Below, piece by piece: positions 1 to 7,261 of a DNA stretch of 29,534 nucleotides. Source of the stretch: Candidatus Cloacimonadota bacterium (GTDB taxonomy: Bacteria; Cloacimonadota; Cloacimonadia; Cloacimonadales; Cloacimonadaceae). Below the pieces are notes generated by a model. The model was not told where the DNA came from. It searched no databases and was given only the letters and a program-made list of their open reading frames with translations. Position 1 is the stretch's first letter. Each line of letters starts with the position of its first letter. Made by a program: the position numbers and the translations under genes. The DNA lies in the NCBI GenBank assembly GCA_023228285.1, contig JALOBM010000021.1, positions 1 through 29,534 on the forward strand, written 5' to 3'.

Positions 1-127
1 AGAGTTCATCTATTATCGCATAACTGATGTCTTGAATATCTGCATCAATCAAATCATCCAATATAAACGAAGACCCAGTATTGAAGAACGACGAGACCAA
101 TGGCAAATCAAAATTAGGCTCAATTAA
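1..127 (+). CDS. possible 3' end of a truncated gene, unknown
   Basis: Frame 2 is open from the window edge to a TAA at 125-127 and would encode about 41 residues ending in IKIRLN, rich in Arg, Ile and Gln. The stretch is AT-rich compared with the genes that follow. The opposite strand is also open across it, without an ATG, so the coding strand is uncertain. I do not recognise the peptide. It is reported only because a gene may cross the left edge. Confidence 0.22.
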   Translation, partial: EFIYYRITDVLNICINQIIQYKRRPSIEERRDQWQIKIRLN

Positions 128-191
128 AAAAATGGGGGAATGCCAGCACAATTTCAATTGACACAAATTGCCCAAGTAAAAGACTGTCCGT

Positions 192-1139
192 ATGATTAGT
201 CAGATTATTGTCAAGAACGATGATAGACAATGGGATAACCTGCCCAGCGGCTGGGTGTGTTTCGCGCTCAGAAACCGCAGTGCATACCTGTATATAGGTT
301 TCAGTGTGCGTCTTTCTGCCCGGTTACGCAGGATGTGGGACAATTCCCTGGAAGACAGGCTCTTACAGGAGCTTTGCGAAGATGCGGAAGTCCTTGAATA
401 TCAGAAGTTGCCGGATGCCATGACCGCTATGGTGATGCAGAAAGCTTTGATCCAGGAGCATCATCCCTCGTATCAGCAGCGTTTGCGTCCCTGGAAGAAC
501 TATGTCTATCTGGGATTGGACAGCAATCGCTTCCCGTTTATCAGCATTCAGGAGCACACCAATGACGATTGGCAGTATCTGGGTCCATTTCGCAGCCGCT
601 TCTTTTTAGCGGATGTAATCGACAGCATTTCCCGCATCTTGAAGCTGCCCAATTGTGACAGCGGGACATATCCATGCAGCAAGTTTGACAGCGATATCTG
701 CCGGGGCTGGTGTTTGGCTTTGGCTCCAGCTCAGGAAAGCGCACAAGAACATAATCTGGAGAAGTTGGATATTCTACTGCAAGAAAGTTTTGTGCATCCA
801 AACAACGGAATAATGGAGATGGTGCAACAGGAGCGAGACCGCAATTTTGACGCACTGGAATTTGCCAAAGCCGACCTTTTGGATGACGAGATCCGTTTAC
901 TGAAGGCCTACCGGGAGTGGTTAAACTTTCTGTATGTGGCAAAAAGCATCAGTTTCGATAGTCCGCAGCTCACCATCGAACACGGTCAGTTAATCAGTGC
1001 GAAGTTGAACGGTAAGACATACCATTTCCCTACTGACAATCTGCCCTATCGGGAGAACGAGCTTTTGGCTCTGCCCTTGACTGCAGTGGATGAGATGAAA
1101 ATAATATATGACTATATAAGGGAGCGAGCTCATGCATGA
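192..1139 (+). CDS. UvrC-like protein lacking the C-terminal nuclease half (degenerate GIY-YIG, Fe-S cysteines, UVR motif)
   Basis: This 315-residue protein follows the N-terminal half of the excinuclease subunit UvrC. Residues 18-100 align with a GIY-YIG fold: YIG is kept at 34-36, but the GVY tyrosine position reads WVCF (21-24) and the usual EALLLE glutamate region reads AMVMQ (79-83), so nuclease activity is doubtful. A UvrC-like GPFRSRFFL segment follows (131-139). Four cysteines at 155, 162, 170 and 174 reproduce the C-x7-C-x3-C end of the UvrC iron-sulfur site. Residues 207-241 resemble the UVR motif that contacts UvrB. The RNase H-like endonuclease and helix-hairpin-helix domains of full UvrC (about 600 residues) are absent. 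The gene overlaps purC by 8 nt. The ATG at 192 has no strong ribosome binding site. The role is unknown; it may be a UvrB-binding or damage-recognition accessory protein. Confidence 0.75.
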   Translation: MISQIIVKNDDRQWDNLPSGWVCFALRNRSAYLYIGFSVRLSARLRRMWDNSLEDRLLQELCEDAEVLEYQKLPDAMTAMVMQKALIQEHHPSYQQRLRPWKNYVYLGLDSNRFPFISIQEHTNDDWQYLGPFRSRFFLADVIDSISRILKLPNCDSGTYPCSKFDSDICRGWCLALAPAQESAQEHNLEKLDILLQESFVHPNNGIMEMVQQERDRNFDALEFAKADLLDDEIRLLKAYREWLNFLYVAKSISFDSPQLTIEHGQLISAKLNGKTYHFPTDNLPYRENELLALPLTAVDEMKIIYDYIRERAHA

Positions 1140-2016
1140 CGAACTCATCAAACTACCTTTGATAAAGAACCATAGCCGCGGTAAAGTGCGCGATATCTAC
1201 GATCTGGGCGATCAGCTATTGATCGTCACCAGTGATCGCATCTCTGCTTTTGACGTGGTGTTTCCCAATCTAATTCCTGACAAGGGACGCATTCTGAACG
1301 GTATCTCAGTGTATTATTTCAAAAGCACGGCGGACATCGTAGCAAATCACTTCATCAGCGACCAAGTGACGGATTATCCTGCAGAATTGCATGCTTTTGA
1401 GGGCTATCTGCAAGGACGCTCGATGTTGGTGAAAAAAACCCGCGTGATCCCCTTTGAATGCATTGTCCGAGGCTATATCAGCGGCTCTGCCTGGAAAGAA
1501 TACAAACGCACCGGCACGGTTGGCAGCATGATGATCGCCGAAGAAATGCAGGAAAGCCAGAAATTTGCCAAAGCGCTGTTTACACCCTCTACCAAAGCCA
1601 GCGAAGGTCACGATGTAAACATCTCCTACCGCGAGATGCTGAGCCACATGGACCCCTGGATAGCTGAGTACCTGCGCGATAAATCCGTAGCGCTATACAA
1701 TCACGCCCACGATTTATTGAAGAAAGAAGGTATAATTGTGGCAGACACAAAATTTGAATTTGGCAGCATTGGAAACCAGATACTCCTGATCGACGAGTGC
1801 CTGACGCCGGATTCATCACGCTTTTGGGATCTGCAAAGCTACGAGATCGGCACCAGCCCCACTAGTTTTGATAAACAGTATATCCGTGATTATCTGAACA
1901 CGAGCGGTTGGGACAAGCAATCCCCAGCTCCCGCCTTGCCGGAAGAAGTGATCGCAAAGACCAGAGAGAAGTATCTGGCGATGTATAGAATCATTACAGG
2001 AAAAGAATTGACATGA
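1132..2016 (+). CDS. purC: phosphoribosylaminoimidazole-succinocarboxamide synthase (SAICAR synthetase)
   Basis: This enzyme catalyses the ATP-dependent joining of CAIR and aspartate to give SAICAR in cytosolic de novo purine synthesis. The 294 residues carry the family hallmarks in order: GKVRDIYD near the N-terminus, SDRISAFDVV, the IVRGYISGSAWKEY block in the middle, and LIDECLTPDSSRFW near residue 230. Length fits the longer bacterial/yeast-type PurC. The ATG at 1132 lies inside the end of the upstream gene (overlap ATGCATGA) and is preceded by an AAGGGAG ribosome binding site. Its stop overlaps the next start as ATGA. No other purine genes are in the window, so purC is embedded in a mixed operon rather than a pur cluster. 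Confidence 0.96.
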   Translation: MHDELIKLPLIKNHSRGKVRDIYDLGDQLLIVTSDRISAFDVVFPNLIPDKGRILNGISVYYFKSTADIVANHFISDQVTDYPAELHAFEGYLQGRSMLVKKTRVIPFECIVRGYISGSAWKEYKRTGTVGSMMIAEEMQESQKFAKALFTPSTKASEGHDVNISYREMLSHMDPWIAEYLRDKSVALYNHAHDLLKKEGIIVADTKFEFGSIGNQILLIDECLTPDSSRFWDLQSYEIGTSPTSFDKQYIRDYLNTSGWDKQSPAPALPEEVIAKTREKYLAMYRIITGKELT

Positions 2017-2390
2017 CTAAAGTAATCTGCATAGTTGACGATGAAGAAGAACTGGTAAGGAACCTAAAGATAGAGATCCAATCCCTGCGCCCGGAATGGG
2101 AACTGCATACGTTTTCAGATGGTCTGAAAGCGCTCCAAATGATCATGAGCGGCAAGGTTGACCTGGTGCTTACAGACATCGCTATGCCGGATATGGATGG
2201 CTACGAGCTGTTTTGGCGTGTGAAGGATTATGACGAGAACATCCCCGTGATCATGATGACTGGTTTTGGCTACGATCCAAATCACGTACTAGTGCGAGCC
2301 AAAGTGGACGGATTGAGAGACGTGATCTTCAAACCCTTTGATGTGGAAAAACTTGTGGCTCTGATCGACCGCAAGATTCGTGCGAAGTGA
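2013..2390 (+). CDS. single-domain response regulator (CheY-like receiver)
   Basis: This is a stand-alone receiver domain of 125 residues with no output domain. The acidic pocket is D9/D10, the phosphorylation site is D55 in LVLTDIAMPDMDGYEL, the switch threonine is T83 in VIMMTG, and the conserved lysine is K107 in FKPFD. All are intact, so it should accept phosphate from a histidine kinase, but no kinase is encoded nearby. It is translationally coupled on both sides: ATGA overlap with purC and GTGA overlap with lpxK. The target is unknown; single-domain receivers usually act by protein-protein contact or in phosphorelays. Confidence 0.93.
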   Translation: MTKVICIVDDEEELVRNLKIEIQSLRPEWELHTFSDGLKALQMIMSGKVDLVLTDIAMPDMDGYELFWRVKDYDENIPVIMMTGFGYDPNHVLVRAKVDGLRDVIFKPFDVEKLVALIDRKIRAK

Positions 2391-3427
2391 AGCGCGCTGA
2401 TTTTGTCGAAAGACACCTTCTAAAGCGTTCTGCACTAAGCTATTTGCTCTACCCGGCATCGCTATGTTATGCCGGGTTTTTACGTTTTAGACGCAAAGCA
2501 CTGCAGGGCAAAGGATATCGCGCAGCTTTCAAGGTAATCAGCGTAGGCAATCTCTGCAGCGGTGGCAGCGGCAAAAGTCCAATCGCAATAGCCTTATGCA
2601 AAGCCATGCAAACACAGGGAATAAGTGTAGCTTATGCCTCGCGCGGATATAAAAGTAAGCTTGAGCATGGCGCTACCATGATTGCTGATGGCATAAACCT
2701 GCTATATCCCCCAGAACTTGCCGGTGATGAAGCGACAATGGCATTTGAGATGATGCCCGGCATACCGATCTTTTCTGGACGCAAGCGCACTGAAGTATTG
2801 AAGCTGGCGCAGCAAATAGTTCCCGGATTGGAGCTCATGGTTTTGGACGACGCCATGCAGCATCTGAAAGTAGAACGGGATATGGATATCGTAGTCTTTG
2901 ACACCCAAATCGGCTTGGGCAACGGATTTGTGATCCCCGCCGGTTATCTGCGTGAAGGTATAAGCGCTCTTGGCAACCAATCCGTCTGCCTCTTGCATCA
3001 GAAACCCGGAGCTTCGGAGAATCCAAAGCTGGAGCAATTGCTTTCCCGGATCGGAGCAGCCCTGTTCAAGGTCAAAAGCAGCGTTGGCAGGATATTGAAA
3101 GACGGCGTTGAGATGGATCCAGACCTTCTAAGCGGAAAGAGCATCGCCCTTGTATCCGCCATAGCTCATCCCCAATCCTTTGCCAACAGCGCAGCGGCCA
3201 AAAACATCCCCTACTGTCGTCATTATTTATATTCCGACCACTATGCTTTCGGCGATGAAGACGTTATCAATACGCTCCGAGAGGAGCAGGCGGATTTTTT
3301 ATTATGCAGCGCCAAAGATGCCGTGAAGCTAAGGCCAATCCTTGCTCAGCGTTTGCTAGTACTGGAAATGCTTACCGAACTACCTGAAGCTCTGGTTCAG
3401 ATGTGCAAGAAGCTGGTAAGATCGTAA
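2387..3427 (+). CDS. lpxK: tetraacyldisaccharide 4'-kinase
   Basis: LpxK phosphorylates the 4' position of the lipid A disaccharide precursor at the inner membrane, the sixth step of the Raetz pathway. The 346-residue protein has an N-terminal membrane-contacting segment, a P-loop at 54-64 (GNLCSGGSGKS), the SRGYKSK block (85-91), GDEATMAFEM (113-122) and the FVIPAGYLREG motif (181-191). The usual LDDGFQH motif reads LDDAMQH (153-159), keeping the aspartates, glutamine and histidine. Start is GTG at 2387, overlapping the receiver gene by 4 nt. Its presence says the organism makes lipid A and has an outer membrane. It ends 13 nt before the convergent transporter gene, with no visible terminator between them. 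Confidence 0.93.
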   Translation: MKRADFVERHLLKRSALSYLLYPASLCYAGFLRFRRKALQGKGYRAAFKVISVGNLCSGGSGKSPIAIALCKAMQTQGISVAYASRGYKSKLEHGATMIADGINLLYPPELAGDEATMAFEMMPGIPIFSGRKRTEVLKLAQQIVPGLELMVLDDAMQHLKVERDMDIVVFDTQIGLGNGFVIPAGYLREGISALGNQSVCLLHQKPGASENPKLEQLLSRIGAALFKVKSSVGRILKDGVEMDPDLLSGKSIALVSAIAHPQSFANSAAAKNIPYCRHYLYSDHYAFGDEDVINTLREEQADFLLCSAKDAVKLRPILAQRLLVLEMLTELPEALVQMCKKLVRS

Positions 3428-3440
3428 ACAAACAGCCTTA

Positions 3441-5153
3441 TCAGCTACCTGCCAAATCCATACCCACCTGATCATCATCTTCATCCAGCGGGAAGTCGCT
3501 ATGCTGTTTATAGATGAATTTATGACTACCAGCTTTCACCAAGTTCTTTAGTTTGTCCGCTATTACTTCCACCTGATCCAGATAGTCGATAGTATTCAAT
3601 CCTCCAGCGGCATCGCAATTGCCGTTTTGAATATCACCCAGGATTTTGCCCCTCAGATTGCAGTGTTGTTCATTGATGCGCCCTTCCATCTCGATAATCT
3701 TGTAGCTATAGTCTTCCTTCATGTCTTCCAGATAATCTACACAGAGATCTAGCATGAAGACTACTTTGGCATGCAGGTCTTCGATCATGGATGTAAATTC
3801 CGGGCTGAGCTGGTGTTTTTGCATGGTAATTTGATAATTCAAGATATGGTTTACTTCTTCGGTGTAGTCCCCTATTTTTTCAATATCATTCACGGTGTGT
3901 AACAAAGCGGGGATTTTTTGGATGATATCGTCAGCACTGGTGCGCTCGTTTACCGCTACCAGATACAGGATTATCTCTCGCTGCAGATTGTCGATGGCCG
4001 ACTCGATCTTGCTAACCCGTATCTGTTTTTTGTAGTTTTTGTCCCGGAAGGCTTCATAGCCGATTATCAGCCCCATACGCACCAAACGCAGCATCTCCCG
4101 CATCTCTTTCAGGGATTGATTGATGGCGAGTTCACTATTGTTTATCACATGGTAGTCCAAGTACTTGGGTTCGCCCAGACTAAGGGTGTCAACCTTGTCT
4201 TTGGGGATCAGACGGGTAGCGATTTTGGTATATAATCCCGCAAAGGGCAGGCTGATGAGGGTGTTGAGCACGTTAAAGAAGGTGTGACCATTGGCGATGT
4301 GTCGGGCCATGTTTTCTCCCAAAAAAACGTCTCCGGGAGTGATGTGGTTTATAATCATGGTATAGAAGCCAAAATAGGTAAGCAATCCAAAGATAATGGT
4401 ACCAGTGACATTGAATAGAGTGTGAACCAAGGCTACGCGGCGAGCAGTATAGTTTGCACCGATACCTGCCAACCATGCCGTGATGGTGGTGCCTATGTTG
4501 CCCCCAAAAACCATATACAGCGCACCTTCAAAGGGGATCAAGCCGCTGCTTGCCAACACGATAACTATACCCACAGAGGCAGAAGAACTCTGAATCAACA
4601 TTGTGAATATAGTCCCCGTGAGGATGCCCAGGATGGGATTTCCAGCAATATTGATCATAAAATCCCGCATCATTTGAGATTCCCTGAGGGGTATGACCGC
4701 AGTGGACATGACATTGAGGCCAATGAACAGCAAACCAAAACCGATGATGATCTGACTCCAGCGCTCCATGACCCTGCTACGGCGGATCAAAAGCAAGGTA
4801 ACTCCGGCAATAATGAATGCAAAGGCGTAATTACCAATATTGAAGGCTATCAACTGAGCGGTGATGGTGGTACCGATGTTTGCACCCATTACAACTCCCA
4901 CAGCCTGATTCAAGGTCATCACACCGGTATTCACCAATCCTATCATCATCACGGTAGCGGCAGAAGAACTCTGCACCAAAGCCGTAACCGACATGCCTAC
5001 AATAACTCCCTTCACCGGAGTGTTTGTAAGCATCTTTAGTATCCTGCGCATCTCGGTACCTGCAACAGCTTGCAGGTTGTCGCTCATCTTATTCATTCCA
5101 AAGATGAACAGTGCCAAACCTCCAAAGAAATTGATGAGTTCTACTATCGTCAT
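3441..5153 (-). CDS. Na+/Pi-cotransporter family protein with C-terminal PhoU-like domain
   Basis: This is an inner-membrane transporter of the NptA/PNaS type, predicted to carry phosphate or another anion with sodium. The 570 residues contain the duplicated family signature QSSSA at 61-65 and 188-192, each followed by a GGNIGTT/GANIGTT-type motif (89-96 and about 217-224). The first roughly 330 residues are hydrophobic helices. The rest (about 345-545) is a soluble alpha-helical PhoU-like domain that may sense phosphate status. The ATG at 5153 follows AAGGGG in the leader. The gene stands alone. The substrate cannot be fixed from sequence, because some members of this family have been linked to other substrates. 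Confidence 0.9.
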   Translation of the reverse strand: MTIVELINFFGGLALFIFGMNKMSDNLQAVAGTEMRRILKMLTNTPVKGVIVGMSVTALVQSSSAATVMMIGLVNTGVMTLNQAVGVVMGANIGTTITAQLIAFNIGNYAFAFIIAGVTLLLIRRSRVMERWSQIIIGFGLLFIGLNVMSTAVIPLRESQMMRDFMINIAGNPILGILTGTIFTMLIQSSSASVGIVIVLASSGLIPFEGALYMVFGGNIGTTITAWLAGIGANYTARRVALVHTLFNVTGTIIFGLLTYFGFYTMIINHITPGDVFLGENMARHIANGHTFFNVLNTLISLPFAGLYTKIATRLIPKDKVDTLSLGEPKYLDYHVINNSELAINQSLKEMREMLRLVRMGLIIGYEAFRDKNYKKQIRVSKIESAIDNLQREIILYLVAVNERTSADDIIQKIPALLHTVNDIEKIGDYTEEVNHILNYQITMQKHQLSPEFTSMIEDLHAKVVFMLDLCVDYLEDMKEDYSYKIIEMEGRINEQHCNLRGKILGDIQNGNCDAAGGLNTIDYLDQVEVIADKLKNLVKAGSHKFIYKQHSDFPLDEDDDQVGMDLAGS

Positions 5154-5302
5154 ATATTCAGATTTCCCCTTATTCTGGATAATTACATTTTTTTGGTAAT
5201 CAGTTTACGTCAAGGCTTTTCTTCGTGTCCGGATAGTGATTTGTGATGGAATTCGCTAGCAATATCAGGTAAAACCTGGAGGGGTAGTGAGGGTGTGAAA
5301 CA

Positions 5303-5358
5303 GAGTAGAACGTTCAACTGATCAAGACGTGCCAGAGGCACGAGGTACAACCAGCAGC
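5303..5358 (+). repeat. intergenic direct repeat, copy 1, with mini-hairpin
   Basis: This stretch is matched about 346 bp downstream at 5649-5704 with roughly four-fifths identity by eye. Its centre is a perfect hairpin, CGTGCC-AGA-GGCACG (5328-5342). The copy runs directly into the heptamer array at 5364. Confidence 0.75.
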
Positions 5359-5363
5359 ATCAC

Positions 5364-5396
5364 CATCATTCATCATTCATTTCTTCATCATTCATT
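5364..5396 (+). repeat. ATTCATY heptamer array 1
   Basis: Short run of ATTCATC and ATTCATT units with one imperfect unit in the middle. It is the first of five such arrays in the window, all intergenic. Confidence 0.8.
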
Positions 5397-5434
5397 GACG
5401 TAATCTGAGGCAAGCACTCCCAACAATCCTGTGC

Positions 5435-5500
5435 TGAAGCTGATATAAAGCCGTTATCATCGAGTGAGCACTGGATGATAACGGCTTTATATCAGCTTCA
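5435..5500. repeat. 66-bp palindromic element A
   Basis: Two perfect 27-nt arms (5435-5461 and 5474-5500) flank a 12-nt centre, GAGTGAGCACTG. Inside the centre AGTG and CACT can pair again, so nearly the whole element folds into one hairpin. The same architecture recurs at 17562 and, inverted, at 27525. Confidence 0.9.
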
Positions 5501-5648
5501 TATCAAGATGAGCCAAAGACCATCAAAGAGATAAAGTCGACAATTGAGGATTAAGTCTCTCATGAAGGGCTCTATGGGAGGGGGAGGGAGAGCAAACGGC
5601 AAGATGCCGTTTCCACGCTAGGAGGAATCGCTGTTCAACAGTGAAGCG

Positions 5649-5704
5649 AAGCAGAACGTTTAACTGACAGGACGTGCCAGAGGCACGAAATACAACCAGC
5701 AGCG
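5649..5704 (+). repeat. intergenic direct repeat, copy 2, with mini-hairpin
   Basis: Second copy of the repeat at 5303-5358. It keeps the same hairpin CGTGCC-AGA-GGCACG at 5673-5687 and the flanking ACAACCAGCAGC. It leads into the short module at 5708. Confidence 0.75.
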
Positions 5705-5707
5705 CCA

Positions 5708-5753
5708 GCAACTGCAGAACGACAACACTGCAGCACTAACTAACCAGGAACAA
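5708..5753 (+). repeat. intergenic module with AACTGCAG ... GCACTAACTAACC, copy 1
   Basis: Begins with AACTGCAG and ends with GCACTAACTAACCAGGAAC. Recognisable relatives lie at 20971-21032 and 29168-29226, each again next to a heptamer array. Confidence 0.55.
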
Positions 5754-5764
5754 AAAACTCAGGA

Positions 5765-7258
5765 TCAGATCCCGGGTTTCATTTGCGGGAATAGTATCAC
5801 TTCTTTGATGGAGTCGTTCTCCGTAAGCAGCATCACCAAGCGGTCGATGCCGATTCCCTGGCCGCCCATCGGGGGCATGCCATACTCCAGAGCTTCCAGA
5901 AAGTCTTCATCCACTACATTGGCTTCATCATCGCCCATGGCGCGCAGTTTGGCCTGAGCTTCCAGGCGTTCCCGCTGATCCAGCGGATCGTTCAATTCGC
6001 TGAAGGCATTGGCAAATTCACCACCGGCAATGATCAATTCAAAGCGGTCTGCCAAAAGTGGATTGTCCGGTCTGGCTTTCGCCAGAGGAGAGATCTCTTT
6101 AGGAAAATCACAGACAAAGGTGGGTTCTATCAGCTTTTCTTCCACGAAGTGCTCATAGATCAGAGCGATCAATTTGCCTTTGGCACTGCCCGGAGGAACT
6201 TCCATTTCATGCTGTTTACAAAATGCGAGAAGATTTTCCTCCGTTTCGGAGAGTACATCCAATCCCGTGGCATCAGAGACCAATTGAGGCATGGACGCTC
6301 TGCGCCAGGTTCCGCCCAGATACACCGTGTGCCCTTGATAGACAAAAGTATCTTTCCCCACAATATCCAGTGCCAGATGCTTGATGAGCCCTTCCACCAG
6401 GTCCATCATGCCATGTAAGTCGGAATAGGCTTCGTAGCTTTCCATCATGGTGAATTCTGGATTATGCGTGCGATCCATGCCTTCATTACGGAAGTTTTTC
6501 CCGATCTCATACACACGCTCAAAACCGCCCACGATAAGGCGTTTGAGATACAGTTCCACGGCAATGCGAAGATACAGATCCACATCAAGCGTGTTGTGAT
6601 GAGTAATGAAGGGACGCGCATTGGCTCCGCCGTAAAGAGGCTGCAGGATGGGGGTTTCCACCTCGATATAACCTCGGGAATCCATATATCTGCGGGCAGC
6701 TGACACAATGCGGCTGCGCAATTCAAAGACCTTGCGGTGATCCGGATTCAGGAGCAAATCCAGGTAGCGTTTTCGATAACGCAATTCGATATCGGCAAAT
6801 TCATCGTAACGCAGAGTTTTGCCATCCACCACTTTTTCTTTTACTGCGGGGAGCGGACGGATGTTTTTACTGAGCATTTTGATGTTTGAGCATTTCAGAG
6901 AGTATTCTCCGGTTTGAGTATTGAAGAGAATACCGCTTGCCTGCACAAAATCTCCGGCATCGCATAGTTTGAACAGGCTGTAGTTTTCCTCGCCCAATTC
7001 ACTTTGGGATACATAGAGCTGGATTTTGCCGCTATCGTCTTCGATATTGCCAAAACCGATCTTACCCTGGCGGCGCATCGCAACGAGGCGTCCCACCAGG
7101 GTAACATTGGTATTTTGCTCTATCCAGGAATCTTTATCTTCCAGGACTTCGCCGATTTTGTGGCTGCGCTCGCTCTGAACGGGATAGGGATCTATGCCCA
7201 GAGCGCGAATCTTACCCAGCTTCTCTTTGCGAAGCTTTATAAATTGGTTTTCAGCCAT
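5765..7258 (-). CDS. lysS: lysyl-tRNA synthetase, class II
   Basis: This enzyme charges tRNA-Lys. The 497 residues show an N-terminal OB-fold anticodon-binding domain (about 52-130) followed by the class II catalytic core. Motif 2 is at about 256-271 (FRNEGMDRTHNPEFT), and motif 3 is at about 460-474 (GMPPMGGQGIGIDRL). Length is standard for bacterial LysS. The start ATG lies 3 nt after the rpsA stop, so the two genes are surely co-transcribed and probably translationally coupled; no separate ribosome binding site is obvious. Confidence 0.97.
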   Translation of the reverse strand: MAENQFIKLRKEKLGKIRALGIDPYPVQSERSHKIGEVLEDKDSWIEQNTNVTLVGRLVAMRRQGKIGFGNIEDDSGKIQLYVSQSELGEENYSLFKLCDAGDFVQASGILFNTQTGEYSLKCSNIKMLSKNIRPLPAVKEKVVDGKTLRYDEFADIELRYRKRYLDLLLNPDHRKVFELRSRIVSAARRYMDSRGYIEVETPILQPLYGGANARPFITHHNTLDVDLYLRIAVELYLKRLIVGGFERVYEIGKNFRNEGMDRTHNPEFTMMESYEAYSDLHGMMDLVEGLIKHLALDIVGKDTFVYQGHTVYLGGTWRRASMPQLVSDATGLDVLSETEENLLAFCKQHEMEVPPGSAKGKLIALIYEHFVEEKLIEPTFVCDFPKEISPLAKARPDNPLLADRFELIIAGGEFANAFSELNDPLDQRERLEAQAKLRAMGDDEANVVDEDFLEALEYGMPPMGGQGIGIDRLVMLLTENDSIKEVILFPQMKPGI

Positions 7259-7261
7259 TGT

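Larger units (their letters stand above)
5154..5764. other. gene-free spacer with stacked repeats
   Basis: No credible gene is present. The spacer holds the nptA-type gene leader, a roughly 55-bp direct repeat (5303-5358 and 5649-5704), a heptamer array (5364-5396), a 66-bp palindrome (5435-5500) and a short module (5708-5753) that recurs elsewhere in the window. I see no lysS terminator of the classical hairpin plus U-tract type. Confidence 0.7.

Noticed and set aside
363..942. Minus-strand open frames inside the UvrC-like gene
   Set aside because: Antisense shadows without family features; the + strand frame shows UvrC motifs.
4422..5039. 205-codon + strand open frame inside the transporter gene
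   Set aside because: Antisense shadow of a clear membrane protein; composition rich in His and Gln with no family features.
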